In this document: positions 10,548 to 19,103 of the stretch, piece by piece
Layout: each line of letters begins with the position of its first letter
How positions within the stretch are numbered: position 1 is the first letter of the stretch
Origin: Diplonema japonicum
Taxonomy: Eukaryota > Euglenozoa > Diplonemea > Diplonemida > Diplonemidae
NCBI GenBank assembly: GCA_964019335.1
Contig: OZ025751.1
Span: forward strand, 237,279-301,278
DNA: 64,000 nt
Direction: 5' to 3'
The notes under the pieces: model-generated
The model's database searches: none
What the model was told of the DNA's origin: nothing
What the model saw: the letters and a program-made list of their open reading frames with translations, nothing else
Made by a program: the position numbers and the translations under genes

Positions 10548-11651
10548 ATGTATAATAATATTACCCGTGGTTTCCGTGCTGCCGTAACACACGGAAGGCT
10601 CCCATGGACCAAACAGATGAGAGGAACGAGCACCGCAGAAAACAAAGATGCAGATGCTCTGAAAACGCTGCTCATAAAACTGGACAAGATGAAAGAGACA
10701 GCTGAGGTGGGGTCCAAAGAGTATCACTCAGTGGCGGTTTGCCTCGGCCAGGTTGGTCTTGCCTACATGAATCAAGGCGACCACAAAACCGCTGCAAAAT
10801 ATCTCGAAGAAGGCCTTGAAATGGACAAAATCGTTCAAGGCGGTGTACACATTTCGATGGCAGTCAAGATAAACACACTTGCTTGCACCTGCTTCGCAGC
10901 AGGAAACATCGACCGAGCGATACAACTCTTCACACAGGTCATCGAATTGCAAAAACCCGCTGGAGATTCCGATCAGCTTATAAAAACGTTAAACAACCTA
11001 GGAAGAGCATACTCTGCAATGGGTGACAAGGACACAGCTATGAAAACCCTTCAAGAAGGCTATTCAATGGCGAAACGGCTGCACCCCAACGGGTCTAGAT
11101 CCACCGCAGCGATCCTCAGCACCCTAGCTGGAACCTACCACAGAAGCGGCGACGTGGAACAATGTCTTAAAACCTTCTACGAGGAACTCAATCTTCGGGA
11201 AAAAACACTGCCTCATGAAATCGACCCCCTTGCAGCCTGTCTCCACAACATAGCCTGCATTCATGCTGTTCAGCAGGATCATGACACTTCCCTGCATTAC
11301 CTCCGTAAGGGGTTGGACCTCAAGCAGAAGAAATACCCCGAAGGACACCTAGACACTGCAATGGCCTTTCACCACATAGGCTGCGCGTATGACGCCAAGT
11401 CTGAGTCAGCCAAGGCCGTCCCTTACCACCGCAGTGCTCTTAACATGGCGCAACGCCTTCTTCCTGACACCGATCATCCCTGCACGGCAGACTTTCTGTA
11501 TGGGGTAGGATTCTCCCTCCGTGCCTCTAATGAGGAGAGCAGCAAAGCCGAGGCGGAATCCACCATTGCCAAAGCAACAGAAATGGTAAACAGGCTCAAA
11601 GCAAAGGGGGTAGCTTATCCCACAAGAGAGAGGACCAACATTTATATGTGA
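10548..11651 (+). CDS. TPR-repeat protein, kinesin-light-chain-like
   Basis: Single exon, 367 residues. Residues about 1-30 (MYNNITRGFRAAVTHGRLPW) are basic and free of acids, so a mitochondrial targeting peptide is possible. From about residue 60 on there are five to six tetratricopeptide units of the 42-residue kinesin-light-chain type: GQVGLAYMNQGDHKTAAKYLEEGLEM, NTLACTCFAAGNIDRAIQLFTQVIEL, NNLGRAYSAMGDKDTAMKTLQEG, STLAGTYHRSGDVEQCLKTFYEEL, HNIACIHAVQQDHDTSLHYLRKGLDL and HHIGCAYDAKSESAKAVPYHRSAL. TPR arrays bind protein partners, but nothing here says which. The ATG follows directly after an A-run. Confidence 0.85.
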   Translation: MYNNITRGFRAAVTHGRLPWTKQMRGTSTAENKDADALKTLLIKLDKMKETAEVGSKEYHSVAVCLGQVGLAYMNQGDHKTAAKYLEEGLEMDKIVQGGVHISMAVKINTLACTCFAAGNIDRAIQLFTQVIELQKPAGDSDQLIKTLNNLGRAYSAMGDKDTAMKTLQEGYSMAKRLHPNGSRSTAAILSTLAGTYHRSGDVEQCLKTFYEELNLREKTLPHEIDPLAACLHNIACIHAVQQDHDTSLHYLRKGLDLKQKKYPEGHLDTAMAFHHIGCAYDAKSESAKAVPYHRSALNMAQRLLPDTDHPCTADFLYGVGFSLRASNEESSKAEAESTIAKATEMVNRLKAKGVAYPTRERTNIYM

Positions 11652-11706
11652 GCTCTCATTTGGAAAGAAAAAAAAAAAGTGTGAAATTTTCTTCGCTGCC
11701 CCAAAA

Positions 11707-13572
11707 ATGGGTAATTATATATCGAAAAACCCAATTAGGGTTATGAGAAGGATGGCGAAGCGATCCCTGGAAGCACTAGTATTCGATAACACAGCGTTGA
11801 AGGGCCTGCCTGTGGATGAGAGCAAGGTGATGAGCCAGCGGGAGGTGCGCGGGGCGTGCTTCTCCTTGGTAGAACTAACACCTTTGACAAACCCCCGCAC
11901 GGTGGCGGTGAGCAAAGAAGCACTGGCGCTTCTAGACATAGATGAAACCGACAATTCCATCGCAGCAAGCCTCAGCGGGAGCAAACTGATACCAGGATCA
12001 CAACCTGCTGCACACTGTTACTGCGGGCATCAATTTGGAAATTTTGCAGGGCAGTTGGGTGACGGGGCGACTATGTACCTAGGAGAAATCACGAATGCCT
12101 CGGGGGCGAAATGGGAACTTCAAATCAAGGGCGGTGGGAAGACACCTTACTCGCGGCAAGGCGACGGCCGGAAGGTCCTCAGATCCTCCTTGCGAGAGTT
12201 TCTATGCAGCGAAGCTATGTACTACCTCAATGTACCCACCACAAGATCAGCTTCGCTGATAGCTTCTGACGACAAAGTGGTGCGAGATATCCAATACGAC
12301 GGGAATGCGAAGATGGAGACATGTTCGGTCATCACACGTATTGCACCGACGTTCCTTAGATTCGGGTCTTTCGAGATCTGCAAAAAGCGGGACCCTGAAA
12401 CGATGAAGGCCGGGCCTTCCGTGGAGCAACCCGAGATTTTGTCCAAGCTCATCGAATTTGCACGGGAGTCATTCTTCACATCGTGCTCCGTGCTGCAAAT
12501 GTACGAGAAAATCGTTCAATCAACGGCATACCTTGTCGCAAGATGGCAGTGTGTCGGGTGGTGCCATGGAGTACTCAACACCGACAACATGTCCATCCTC
12601 GGCATCACCATTGACTATGGTCCGTACGGCTTCCTCGAAGGCTACGACGAGGGGTACATTTGCAACGCCTCCGACACGTCAGGACGGTACACATATGGGG
12701 AACAGCCGAAAAAATGCAAATGGAACCTTATGAAACTGAAGGAATCCCTGACCCTCGCACACCCTGAGATGCAAAGCGAGCTGGAAAAAACACTTGAAAA
12801 GTACACCGAAACCTACGAACGTTTCTACTACAACATGATGGGCAGGAAGATGGGGCTGATTGTCGGCACGCAGCAAGACGTTCATGAAACCGGCCTTCCT
12901 GCCGGAGAGAACACCGTCCCAGACGAGGTTCCCAATGAAGTTCGAGAGATGGTTGACAGCTTCAACAAGACAATGGGCGACACGTATTCAGACTTCACAG
13001 ATTCGTTCAGAAGCTTGTCTGCAGGCAGCAACGATGAGATGCTTACCAGATTGGTTGAGGCTTCTCTGTCTCCTTCTGCAGTTGCAGAGGCATTGCTTGT
13101 CAGAGCGAGGTCGACGAAGCTGATGTTTGAACCTTCTCAGCTACAGATGATCCTTTCAATGCCTCACATGCAAGCGCAGCTCAGCGACCTTTCCAACCAC
13201 GACCCGAAGATCGAGGTCATCAGGGATGAGGCAAACAAATTATATATGCTATCCGATCTGGTCGAAAGCATTGAGGGTTATAAGAAACAGAACGCCGACG
13301 AGAAGAAAAAGATTGACACCGGTAAGTGGGCTTCATTCCTGGAGCAGTACTCGAAGGCCAAGAAAATAGACGGGCATGTTGCGCAGATGGAAGGGTTAAA
13401 CCCTTGCTTCATCCTCAGGCAGTGGGTTCTTCAGGACATCATTGCGAAGGCCGAGAAAGGCGACAATCGTCCCTTGGAAGAGATGCTTGAGAGGGTCAAA
13501 ACTCCTTTCACCCCTTCTCCTGTAGATGAGAAGTACCGTGCGAAGCCGGACGGCGCTGTAGTGGTCACTTGA
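11707..13572 (+). CDS. SELENOO: selenoprotein O-type protein AMPylase (no selenocysteine)
   Basis: 621 residues, single exon, 55 bases after the previous stop. SelO/YdiU proteins are pseudokinase-fold AMPylases, mostly mitochondrial. Recognisable blocks are SQREVRGACFSLVELTPLTNPRTVAVS, AAHCYCGHQFGNFAGQLGDGATMYLGE, ELQIKGGGKTPYSRQGDGRKVLRSSLREFLCSEAM, GWCHGVLNTDNMSILGITIDYGPYGFLE and NPCFILRQWVLQDIIAKAEKGD. The protein ends DGAVVVT, with neither the C-terminal CxxC nor the CxxU of redox-regulated members. The N-terminus MGNYIS fits a myristoylation signal, which would point to a membrane instead of the mitochondrial matrix. That part is inference. Confidence 0.93.
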   Translation: MGNYISKNPIRVMRRMAKRSLEALVFDNTALKGLPVDESKVMSQREVRGACFSLVELTPLTNPRTVAVSKEALALLDIDETDNSIAASLSGSKLIPGSQPAAHCYCGHQFGNFAGQLGDGATMYLGEITNASGAKWELQIKGGGKTPYSRQGDGRKVLRSSLREFLCSEAMYYLNVPTTRSASLIASDDKVVRDIQYDGNAKMETCSVITRIAPTFLRFGSFEICKKRDPETMKAGPSVEQPEILSKLIEFARESFFTSCSVLQMYEKIVQSTAYLVARWQCVGWCHGVLNTDNMSILGITIDYGPYGFLEGYDEGYICNASDTSGRYTYGEQPKKCKWNLMKLKESLTLAHPEMQSELEKTLEKYTETYERFYYNMMGRKMGLIVGTQQDVHETGLPAGENTVPDEVPNEVREMVDSFNKTMGDTYSDFTDSFRSLSAGSNDEMLTRLVEASLSPSAVAEALLVRARSTKLMFEPSQLQMILSMPHMQAQLSDLSNHDPKIEVIRDEANKLYMLSDLVESIEGYKKQNADEKKKIDTGKWASFLEQYSKAKKIDGHVAQMEGLNPCFILRQWVLQDIIAKAEKGDNRPLEEMLERVKTPFTPSPVDEKYRAKPDGAVVVT

Positions 13573-14451
13573 TCCAGTTAAGGTGGTTTTCCCTGTAAAC
13601 CCTCTTTTTATCATAAAAGAGGTAGGGAGGCCACAGCCTTCGTTTTCCCTTGACGCCTTTCCCTTGGCCTTGTGACGTGCTTTTTCACAAATTTCAAAAA
13701 AAGTGCCGGCCCCCTCTACGGGGTGTCAAAGGTGCCCGCTGTGAAACACTGAAGGTTCCAATATTGGTGTCTATCCTGTCCCACTACCCAACCTTTTTTT
13801 TTTCTTTTTTTTCTTTGCCCAGGTTCCAACGGCTGAGACTTGCTTTCCCTTTGTCACCATTGTGCGCGGCGTCCACCTTCCCTTTTCAGGGTTCCCCCCC
13901 CCCCCCCCCCCCGTTACCCCACCCTCGTAGTCTGCCGCCAACTGGCTTTAGTAGGGACCGAATAAAAGGGACCAGGATGCTTGCTCTCGAGTACTTTCCC
14001 GTTTTTTTTTACCCCCTTTTTTTTCTCTTTCAATAGGCATTTCGGGGGGTTAACCGCATCACCGAAACCATGTTGCATGTGTAACATTTCTGTGTCTGAG
14101 GGGTCCGAGGGGGATGAATAGAGGGATCACATGTATTCCTTACATGCTCTCTTGTCATCGGTTTTAAGCCCCCCCCCCCCCCTGCTTGGCGATCAGTTAA
14201 CCTTGGATATTATGGTTGTCCCCCCTTTTTTTTTAACTACAACCCCCCCCCCCCCCCCCATGCCCCCCCATTTTTAGACCGCTATCCATCATGAGTCACA
14301 CAGTGCGGCGACAACCGATGTCTCCTTGATGGCTGCTGGTTTATGTTATTCTTCTTTTTTTTTTCTCATTCTTTCAACAATTCTGGGGGGGGATAAAAAA
14401 AAAAGAGGGAAAAAAAAAGGACAACACCCCTCCCCTCCCCTACCATGTAAG
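13573..14451. other. spacer with a small hairpin
   Basis: Of the first 200 bases, most are non-repetitive. They include a perfect 8-bp stem (CCTCTTTT/AAAAGAGG, 13601-13622) with a 6-base loop, shortly after the SelO stop. The rest carries C- and T-runs. The frame upstream of 14452 is open back to 14329, but that part reads as translated homopolymer. No gene is seen. Confidence 0.5.
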
Positions 14452-17400
14452 ATGACGACTATAGCGCGCCCGCACTGGGACAAGGGGGTTGGCAAGCAAC
14501 GACAGGCACAGGCCATGAAGAGGAGGGACATGCGAGTGGAGAGGTTTCTGAAGCAGCGTTCGTACGCAAAGGCGCGCGAAAAAATCGGGGCTGAGAAGCT
14601 GCCGGCTGAGAGTGCCCCGAAAAACAGGCGAAGAAAACTGATCAAAAACGGCATGTGGACGAAGGCTAAGAGCACACAGGTGACCCTCTCACCACTCGAG
14701 AAACAAATCTGCAGCGATGCCTTCACCAAAACAGCCATGAGCCCTCTCATCTGCGGACACGGGCACACCAACAACGCCTCTGTGCTAAGCGGCACGCTAG
14801 CCATCAAGGCCTGCCTGCAAAGCCTCGGGATATTCCTATCCGACGAGAATCTCGACACCATCATTGCAGAAAACACGACGGAAAACTGCACCGATTTGAC
14901 ATCCTTCTTCAACATCGTTCTTGGGACCAAAAAGCTATGCTGCCACTCGAGGGAGAAGGACGCAGACTTGGTGGAAGCGTACCTGGGCCTCGGAGGGAAC
15001 CCCGGCATCAACGATAACGGCGGCCTGCCCGCCAGGAACCTCATCATGTTCATGAAGGAACTAGGTGTGAAGTTCGACGAGAAGGCCCGTGTGGACGCGC
15101 AGGGTGACTTGCAGGACTTCGATTACGAAGGCTCGGAGCACTCGGAGGATCTAGACCCCGCTGTGGAGGAGTCAAGCGACGAAGAGTATGTGCAGGGTAA
15201 CATCAAATCCATTGACGCTGTCTTCGCCATCGCCTCAGAGGGCAAGCTCATGCGCCGTTGGAAAGCTGTCACCTGGGCCATCCTCGCTACGGTTCGAATC
15301 CGTCGCTCCCTCATCCCGTGGTTTCTCGACGCAGCTCGGCAAGCGTCTCTCCCATCAACCATCGGTGGAAGCGCAGGGCGCATGAAAAAAGAATACATCC
15401 CATCAAAAGAATGGGAAGGCAGAAAACACGGGTACTACTTCGCTCGCGGTGTTCTGGGCTTAGGCTACTACCTTATCAAGAAGAGCATTGAACTGCCGTC
15501 CTTCCACGACGAGGAAGCCGCAAGGAAGGATTCCCACGTCCAAACACCCGCCAGCTCGGAGGACGAGAACGACGCAACAGACGAAGCGCCCACCGTCATC
15601 AAGAAGCTGCGCAAGCGGATTAACAGGGGAAAAATGCTGCTCAAAGCGGTAATGGAAAGCTCGAAGAAGCGGACAGGGGAGGAGCACCAGTGGAGCACGG
15701 TACAAGAGATCGTGCCCATTCCGGTGGAAGGCTTCGAGGGCGAGCTGGGGTATGTTAGCCCGCCCCCGATCGAAAGGAAGCAGGCCATAGTCCTTCATGA
15801 ACCCATCCCCATGGAAGCAATCACCACCAAGTCTGAACCACCTGTACCCAGCGTGGCGCGCTGCACCGATATGCTCCCCAACATCGCTATCTTAAGCAGC
15901 GAGTCAAATGACAACTCGCCGGAAAACTCCCCATGTTCACGCAACATGAAATCTTTTGTTTTTGGCAGCATGTGTCATGGTCATGAAATGGACTTGCGCG
16001 GGGGTTATCGCGGAACGACTGACACGCGGCTAAGCAGGCTGTTTGACCCGGGCACCAGAACTGAAGCCAGTTCCCCTTTGACGAACACATTCGCGGCGAC
16101 GGTTTTTGAAGCGTTGAAAAAACCAGTTGCAACCTGTTCCTCCTTCGAAGAACCAGTGGAAGAAGCCACCCTGCATCAAGAAAAACAAGAAGAAGAAGAA
16201 GAAGGGAAGTGCGTAGGATTTGCCCCTTCTGACGACAACGTGTTCCGCGCCTTCGAACACGACAGACACGACAGGAAGAAGTCACGGTCATCATCTGCGT
16301 TCATCGGGTGGACTGGTGCCAAGTGGATGTGGCAAGGCCCGCAAGCGCTGCACTCAAACAGCGAAAAGTCTTTTCGAGAAGCTCTCGAACACGAAGAGAA
16401 AGCAATCCGCGCGGAGAAGCGTGCCAGCACAATGCTGCGAGAGGTAGTCTTCTCCATCATGGCTTGCAAGAAGGCGGATCACATAACAAGCATGTGGAAG
16501 AGAGATGTGGGAACCTTCGACAACAGTGACATGGAGACTGTAAAAGAACGGCTTCAGGATCACAGCTGGTTGGTGTGGAGAGATGCGGCAGTTGCGTTGG
16601 AACTACAGGCGAGCGATGTAGCCTCAAGGACGTACTCCGAGAGGCTGGAGGAACTGGACGACCAACTGAGCGACGAGGACGAGTACGAGGTGACGAACGA
16701 TCCTGAAATGGGGCAGAAGCTAGCAAAGCTTGCGCAAGAGCTGGGCCTTCGCACCTGCGACTACGATCCTGCTGACGAGCCGGACGATTTGCAGTTCGAG
16801 CGCCTCAGCGAACTGTCTGACATCGTGACCGCCGACAGGTTCATCGGTTTTGAAGAGTTCGCCGCCTTCTTCGACAGGTACCGCGTGTACAAAGGACACA
16901 ACCACGTAGGTGCTTTCCAGCTCGTTTCAAGAGTGAAAACAATCGAAAAAACCGCCTATGAGAAAATGCGTGAGAGGCTTGCCATGTCGCTGTACTATGT
17001 CGCAGGGGAGCGGAAGAGCATCTCCAAAACATTCCAGAAACACAAAATGTGGAACGACAAATGGTCGCGCAAGGGAGAGAGCGCTGACCAGATGTTGCAC
17101 ACACCCTCGCATTCACGGGGGAACCCCATGCTGGTCACACCGAAGCCGTCGCGGGCGAACTTTTTCCAGGAACGAATGCCGAGGTCGCCGATGAAAGACC
17201 TGTCAAAGACGAGCGCAGTCCTGATCACGTTGGGGGGGAGCTTGGTACGGCCGTGGGATGGTGTGCAATACAATTACACACCTAGGAGGGAGCAGGGGAA
17301 ACTGATCAAAGGAAGCTCGCGGTTCATTCCGTTCGACTGGAACAAAATCGGAGAAGACATCCTCCGGCTAGACCAGGGGAAGAGGACGTTCGATGACGCA

Positions 17401-18033
17401 GAGACGACATTGCTGAGGAACGCACTGGACGCCTTCAACTTCTCTGATTATTTCGGAGGCATCGACGATGACAGCACGCAGAGCGAAGTCTCGTCCTCAG
17501 TCACAAGCAGCAGCTCACCTGACATCGAGGAGGATCAGCCAAAGCTTCCGAAAACATGGAACAAGTTCACGAATTTATTGAAAGCCGGAAAAAATCGCAG
17601 CCGAGGCGCGCCTGACGGCGGGGGCCGGACAGTGCAGCAGATTCGCAGGGTACTGATGATGAAGCTAGCCTCCGAAGCAGCGGAGGACGACGATTGCAAC
17701 ACAGAAAACAAGGTATTCCAACAACAGCAAAGACGGGGAAACACACAACAGGGAGGTAACGCCTCAGTTGAAGACCAGCTGGAAGAGCTTGCTGACGAGG
17801 TAAACGAGAACATCGGCAATTCAGCGCACTCTGAGTTGAACCGCACCAGAGCCTTCACCTTTGCCGACAAGAGAGAACTCGTCGCCTTCGCGTCCTCACA
17901 TGTTGCACCCCTTGAAGAGACCTCTTCCTCAGATGACGATGGCAACGGCTTCGGTCTAATTTCGGTGAGACAAAAGTCACGCACTGGCACCCTCATCAAG
18001 ATACCACAGGAAACCAACGACGTATGGCCGTAG
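14452..18033 (+). CDS. large protein of unknown function, EF-hand-like helical regions
   Basis: 1193 residues, single exon, started at the ATG at 14452 (MTTIARPHWDKGVGKQRQ) after a C-rich tract. I recognise no family. The N-terminus is very basic. Residues about 85-225 resemble a degenerate calmodulin-type EF-hand pair (LQSLGIFLSDENLDTIIAE, DADLVEAYLGLGG, LIMFMKELGVKFD) with no canonical calcium loops. A second such patch is near residue 800 (DRFIGFEEFAAFFDRYRV). Between them are acidic, Ser-rich, probably disordered stretches, including an EEEEE run near residue 580. The last 200 residues are Ser-, Asn- and Gln-rich. A cytoskeletal or flagellar role is possible but not shown. Confidence 0.8.
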   Translation: MTTIARPHWDKGVGKQRQAQAMKRRDMRVERFLKQRSYAKAREKIGAEKLPAESAPKNRRRKLIKNGMWTKAKSTQVTLSPLEKQICSDAFTKTAMSPLICGHGHTNNASVLSGTLAIKACLQSLGIFLSDENLDTIIAENTTENCTDLTSFFNIVLGTKKLCCHSREKDADLVEAYLGLGGNPGINDNGGLPARNLIMFMKELGVKFDEKARVDAQGDLQDFDYEGSEHSEDLDPAVEESSDEEYVQGNIKSIDAVFAIASEGKLMRRWKAVTWAILATVRIRRSLIPWFLDAARQASLPSTIGGSAGRMKKEYIPSKEWEGRKHGYYFARGVLGLGYYLIKKSIELPSFHDEEAARKDSHVQTPASSEDENDATDEAPTVIKKLRKRINRGKMLLKAVMESSKKRTGEEHQWSTVQEIVPIPVEGFEGELGYVSPPPIERKQAIVLHEPIPMEAITTKSEPPVPSVARCTDMLPNIAILSSESNDNSPENSPCSRNMKSFVFGSMCHGHEMDLRGGYRGTTDTRLSRLFDPGTRTEASSPLTNTFAATVFEALKKPVATCSSFEEPVEEATLHQEKQEEEEEGKCVGFAPSDDNVFRAFEHDRHDRKKSRSSSAFIGWTGAKWMWQGPQALHSNSEKSFREALEHEEKAIRAEKRASTMLREVVFSIMACKKADHITSMWKRDVGTFDNSDMETVKERLQDHSWLVWRDAAVALELQASDVASRTYSERLEELDDQLSDEDEYEVTNDPEMGQKLAKLAQELGLRTCDYDPADEPDDLQFERLSELSDIVTADRFIGFEEFAAFFDRYRVYKGHNHVGAFQLVSRVKTIEKTAYEKMRERLAMSLYYVAGERKSISKTFQKHKMWNDKWSRKGESADQMLHTPSHSRGNPMLVTPKPSRANFFQERMPRSPMKDLSKTSAVLITLGGSLVRPWDGVQYNYTPRREQGKLIKGSSRFIPFDWNKIGEDILRLDQGKRTFDDAETTLLRNALDAFNFSDYFGGIDDDSTQSEVSSSVTSSSSPDIEEDQPKLPKTWNKFTNLLKAGKNRSRGAPDGGGRTVQQIRRVLMMKLASEAAEDDDCNTENKVFQQQQRRGNTQQGGNASVEDQLEELADEVNENIGNSAHSELNRTRAFTFADKRELVAFASSHVAPLEETSSSDDDGNGFGLISVRQKSRTGTLIKIPQETNDVWP

Positions 18034-18157
18034 GGGGAGGGGGATTTAATAAAAAAAAATGTAGGGAGAGCCGAATTATATAACAGTGAAGGGTGTACCC
18101 ATAGTCTTGTCCATAGATCAGCTCCGTGGGGCGGAGGAGTCAAGAACAGCTTGTGAG

Positions 18158-18928
18158 ATGCTCAAAAAAATCAAGAAACGGAAATTGAAACACGCACGAC
18201 GTGTCACACGACGCACTCCCACTGTGAAGAAGACGGAACGGCTTGCTGCTGTGAAGGCAAGAGAAGAGGTGCGTGTGAAGCCGCACAACAGAGTGTTTAA
18301 GCATAAGGAAGAGCTTGCTTCCAAGCCCAAAGAGCCCCCGGATGAATGTAGTAGCCAAGACAAAAAGGTGAGTATCTTCTGTGGGAATTCGTCAGGAACC
18401 CTGACCTCTGAAGACCCCAAGACACCTATTACACCGGTCTCATCTTCCGTTACCATGACACCTGTGAACCCACTTTTTTGCGTTACGCCTATGAGTGAGC
18501 CGGTTTCCCTTGTACTGCCTAATAAGCCTTCCGCGTTGAAGAAGAAGCCTGTCATTGATTCGGGTTGTGCCACACGAACATCTATTCGGCCAGCGTTGTC
18601 TACAACCTTCGACCTTCGGTTGGAGGAATTTGGCCCGTCAGCAACACCACTCCCCAGTTCACCAGCAACACCCTTACCCATCACGCCGGGAGTACCAACA
18701 TTACCACCAGCGTTGGCTATCGACAATGTTGATGTTGGTTCACCATGCAGTGTGTCTCCAAGGGTCCATTTCGAGGACCCGCCGCTTGAGCCATCCGAGC
18801 AGCCGCCTCCACGCCCTGTCCCTGTCTACAATTTGTTCAAGCCCCGCCCCCCTGATAAGTCTATCGGCGCCAAGAAGTTCGCCCGCCACATCAACGCCAC
18901 CTACCTCAACGTGCGCAGGCGCCTCTAG
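18158..18928 (+). CDS. basic and proline-rich protein, unknown
   Basis: 256 residues from the first in-frame ATG. The frame is open back to 18086, right after a possible AG acceptor (TATAACAG), so the start is uncertain. The first 60 residues are strongly basic (LKKIKKRKLKHARRVTRRTP). The middle is Thr/Pro/Ser-rich with repeated TPxxP motifs, probably disordered. The C-terminal 35 residues (YNLFKPRPPDKSIGAKKFARHINATYLNVRRRL, shown in two halves around PDKS) look like a short conserved helix. No family is recognised. It lies only 124 bases after the preceding stop, the tightest spacing in this half of the window. Confidence 0.65.
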   Translation: MLKKIKKRKLKHARRVTRRTPTVKKTERLAAVKAREEVRVKPHNRVFKHKEELASKPKEPPDECSSQDKKVSIFCGNSSGTLTSEDPKTPITPVSSSVTMTPVNPLFCVTPMSEPVSLVLPNKPSALKKKPVIDSGCATRTSIRPALSTTFDLRLEEFGPSATPLPSSPATPLPITPGVPTLPPALAIDNVDVGSPCSVSPRVHFEDPPLEPSEQPPPRPVPVYNLFKPRPPDKSIGAKKFARHINATYLNVRRRL

Positions 18929-19103
18929 GCCGTTGCTCTTCCGGGCCACGCATTTTCCCCTTTGTACTCTTCTTCAATTCTATCTTCTTTCTTTTCGTTT
19001 TTTTTCCCCTTTTTTTTTCCATTCATCTACAATGTTGCACGTACATCGGATTTAACTTTACGCCCAGGCACGGGAGGGAGGGTGGGTGGGTGTGGGCGTC
19101 ACG

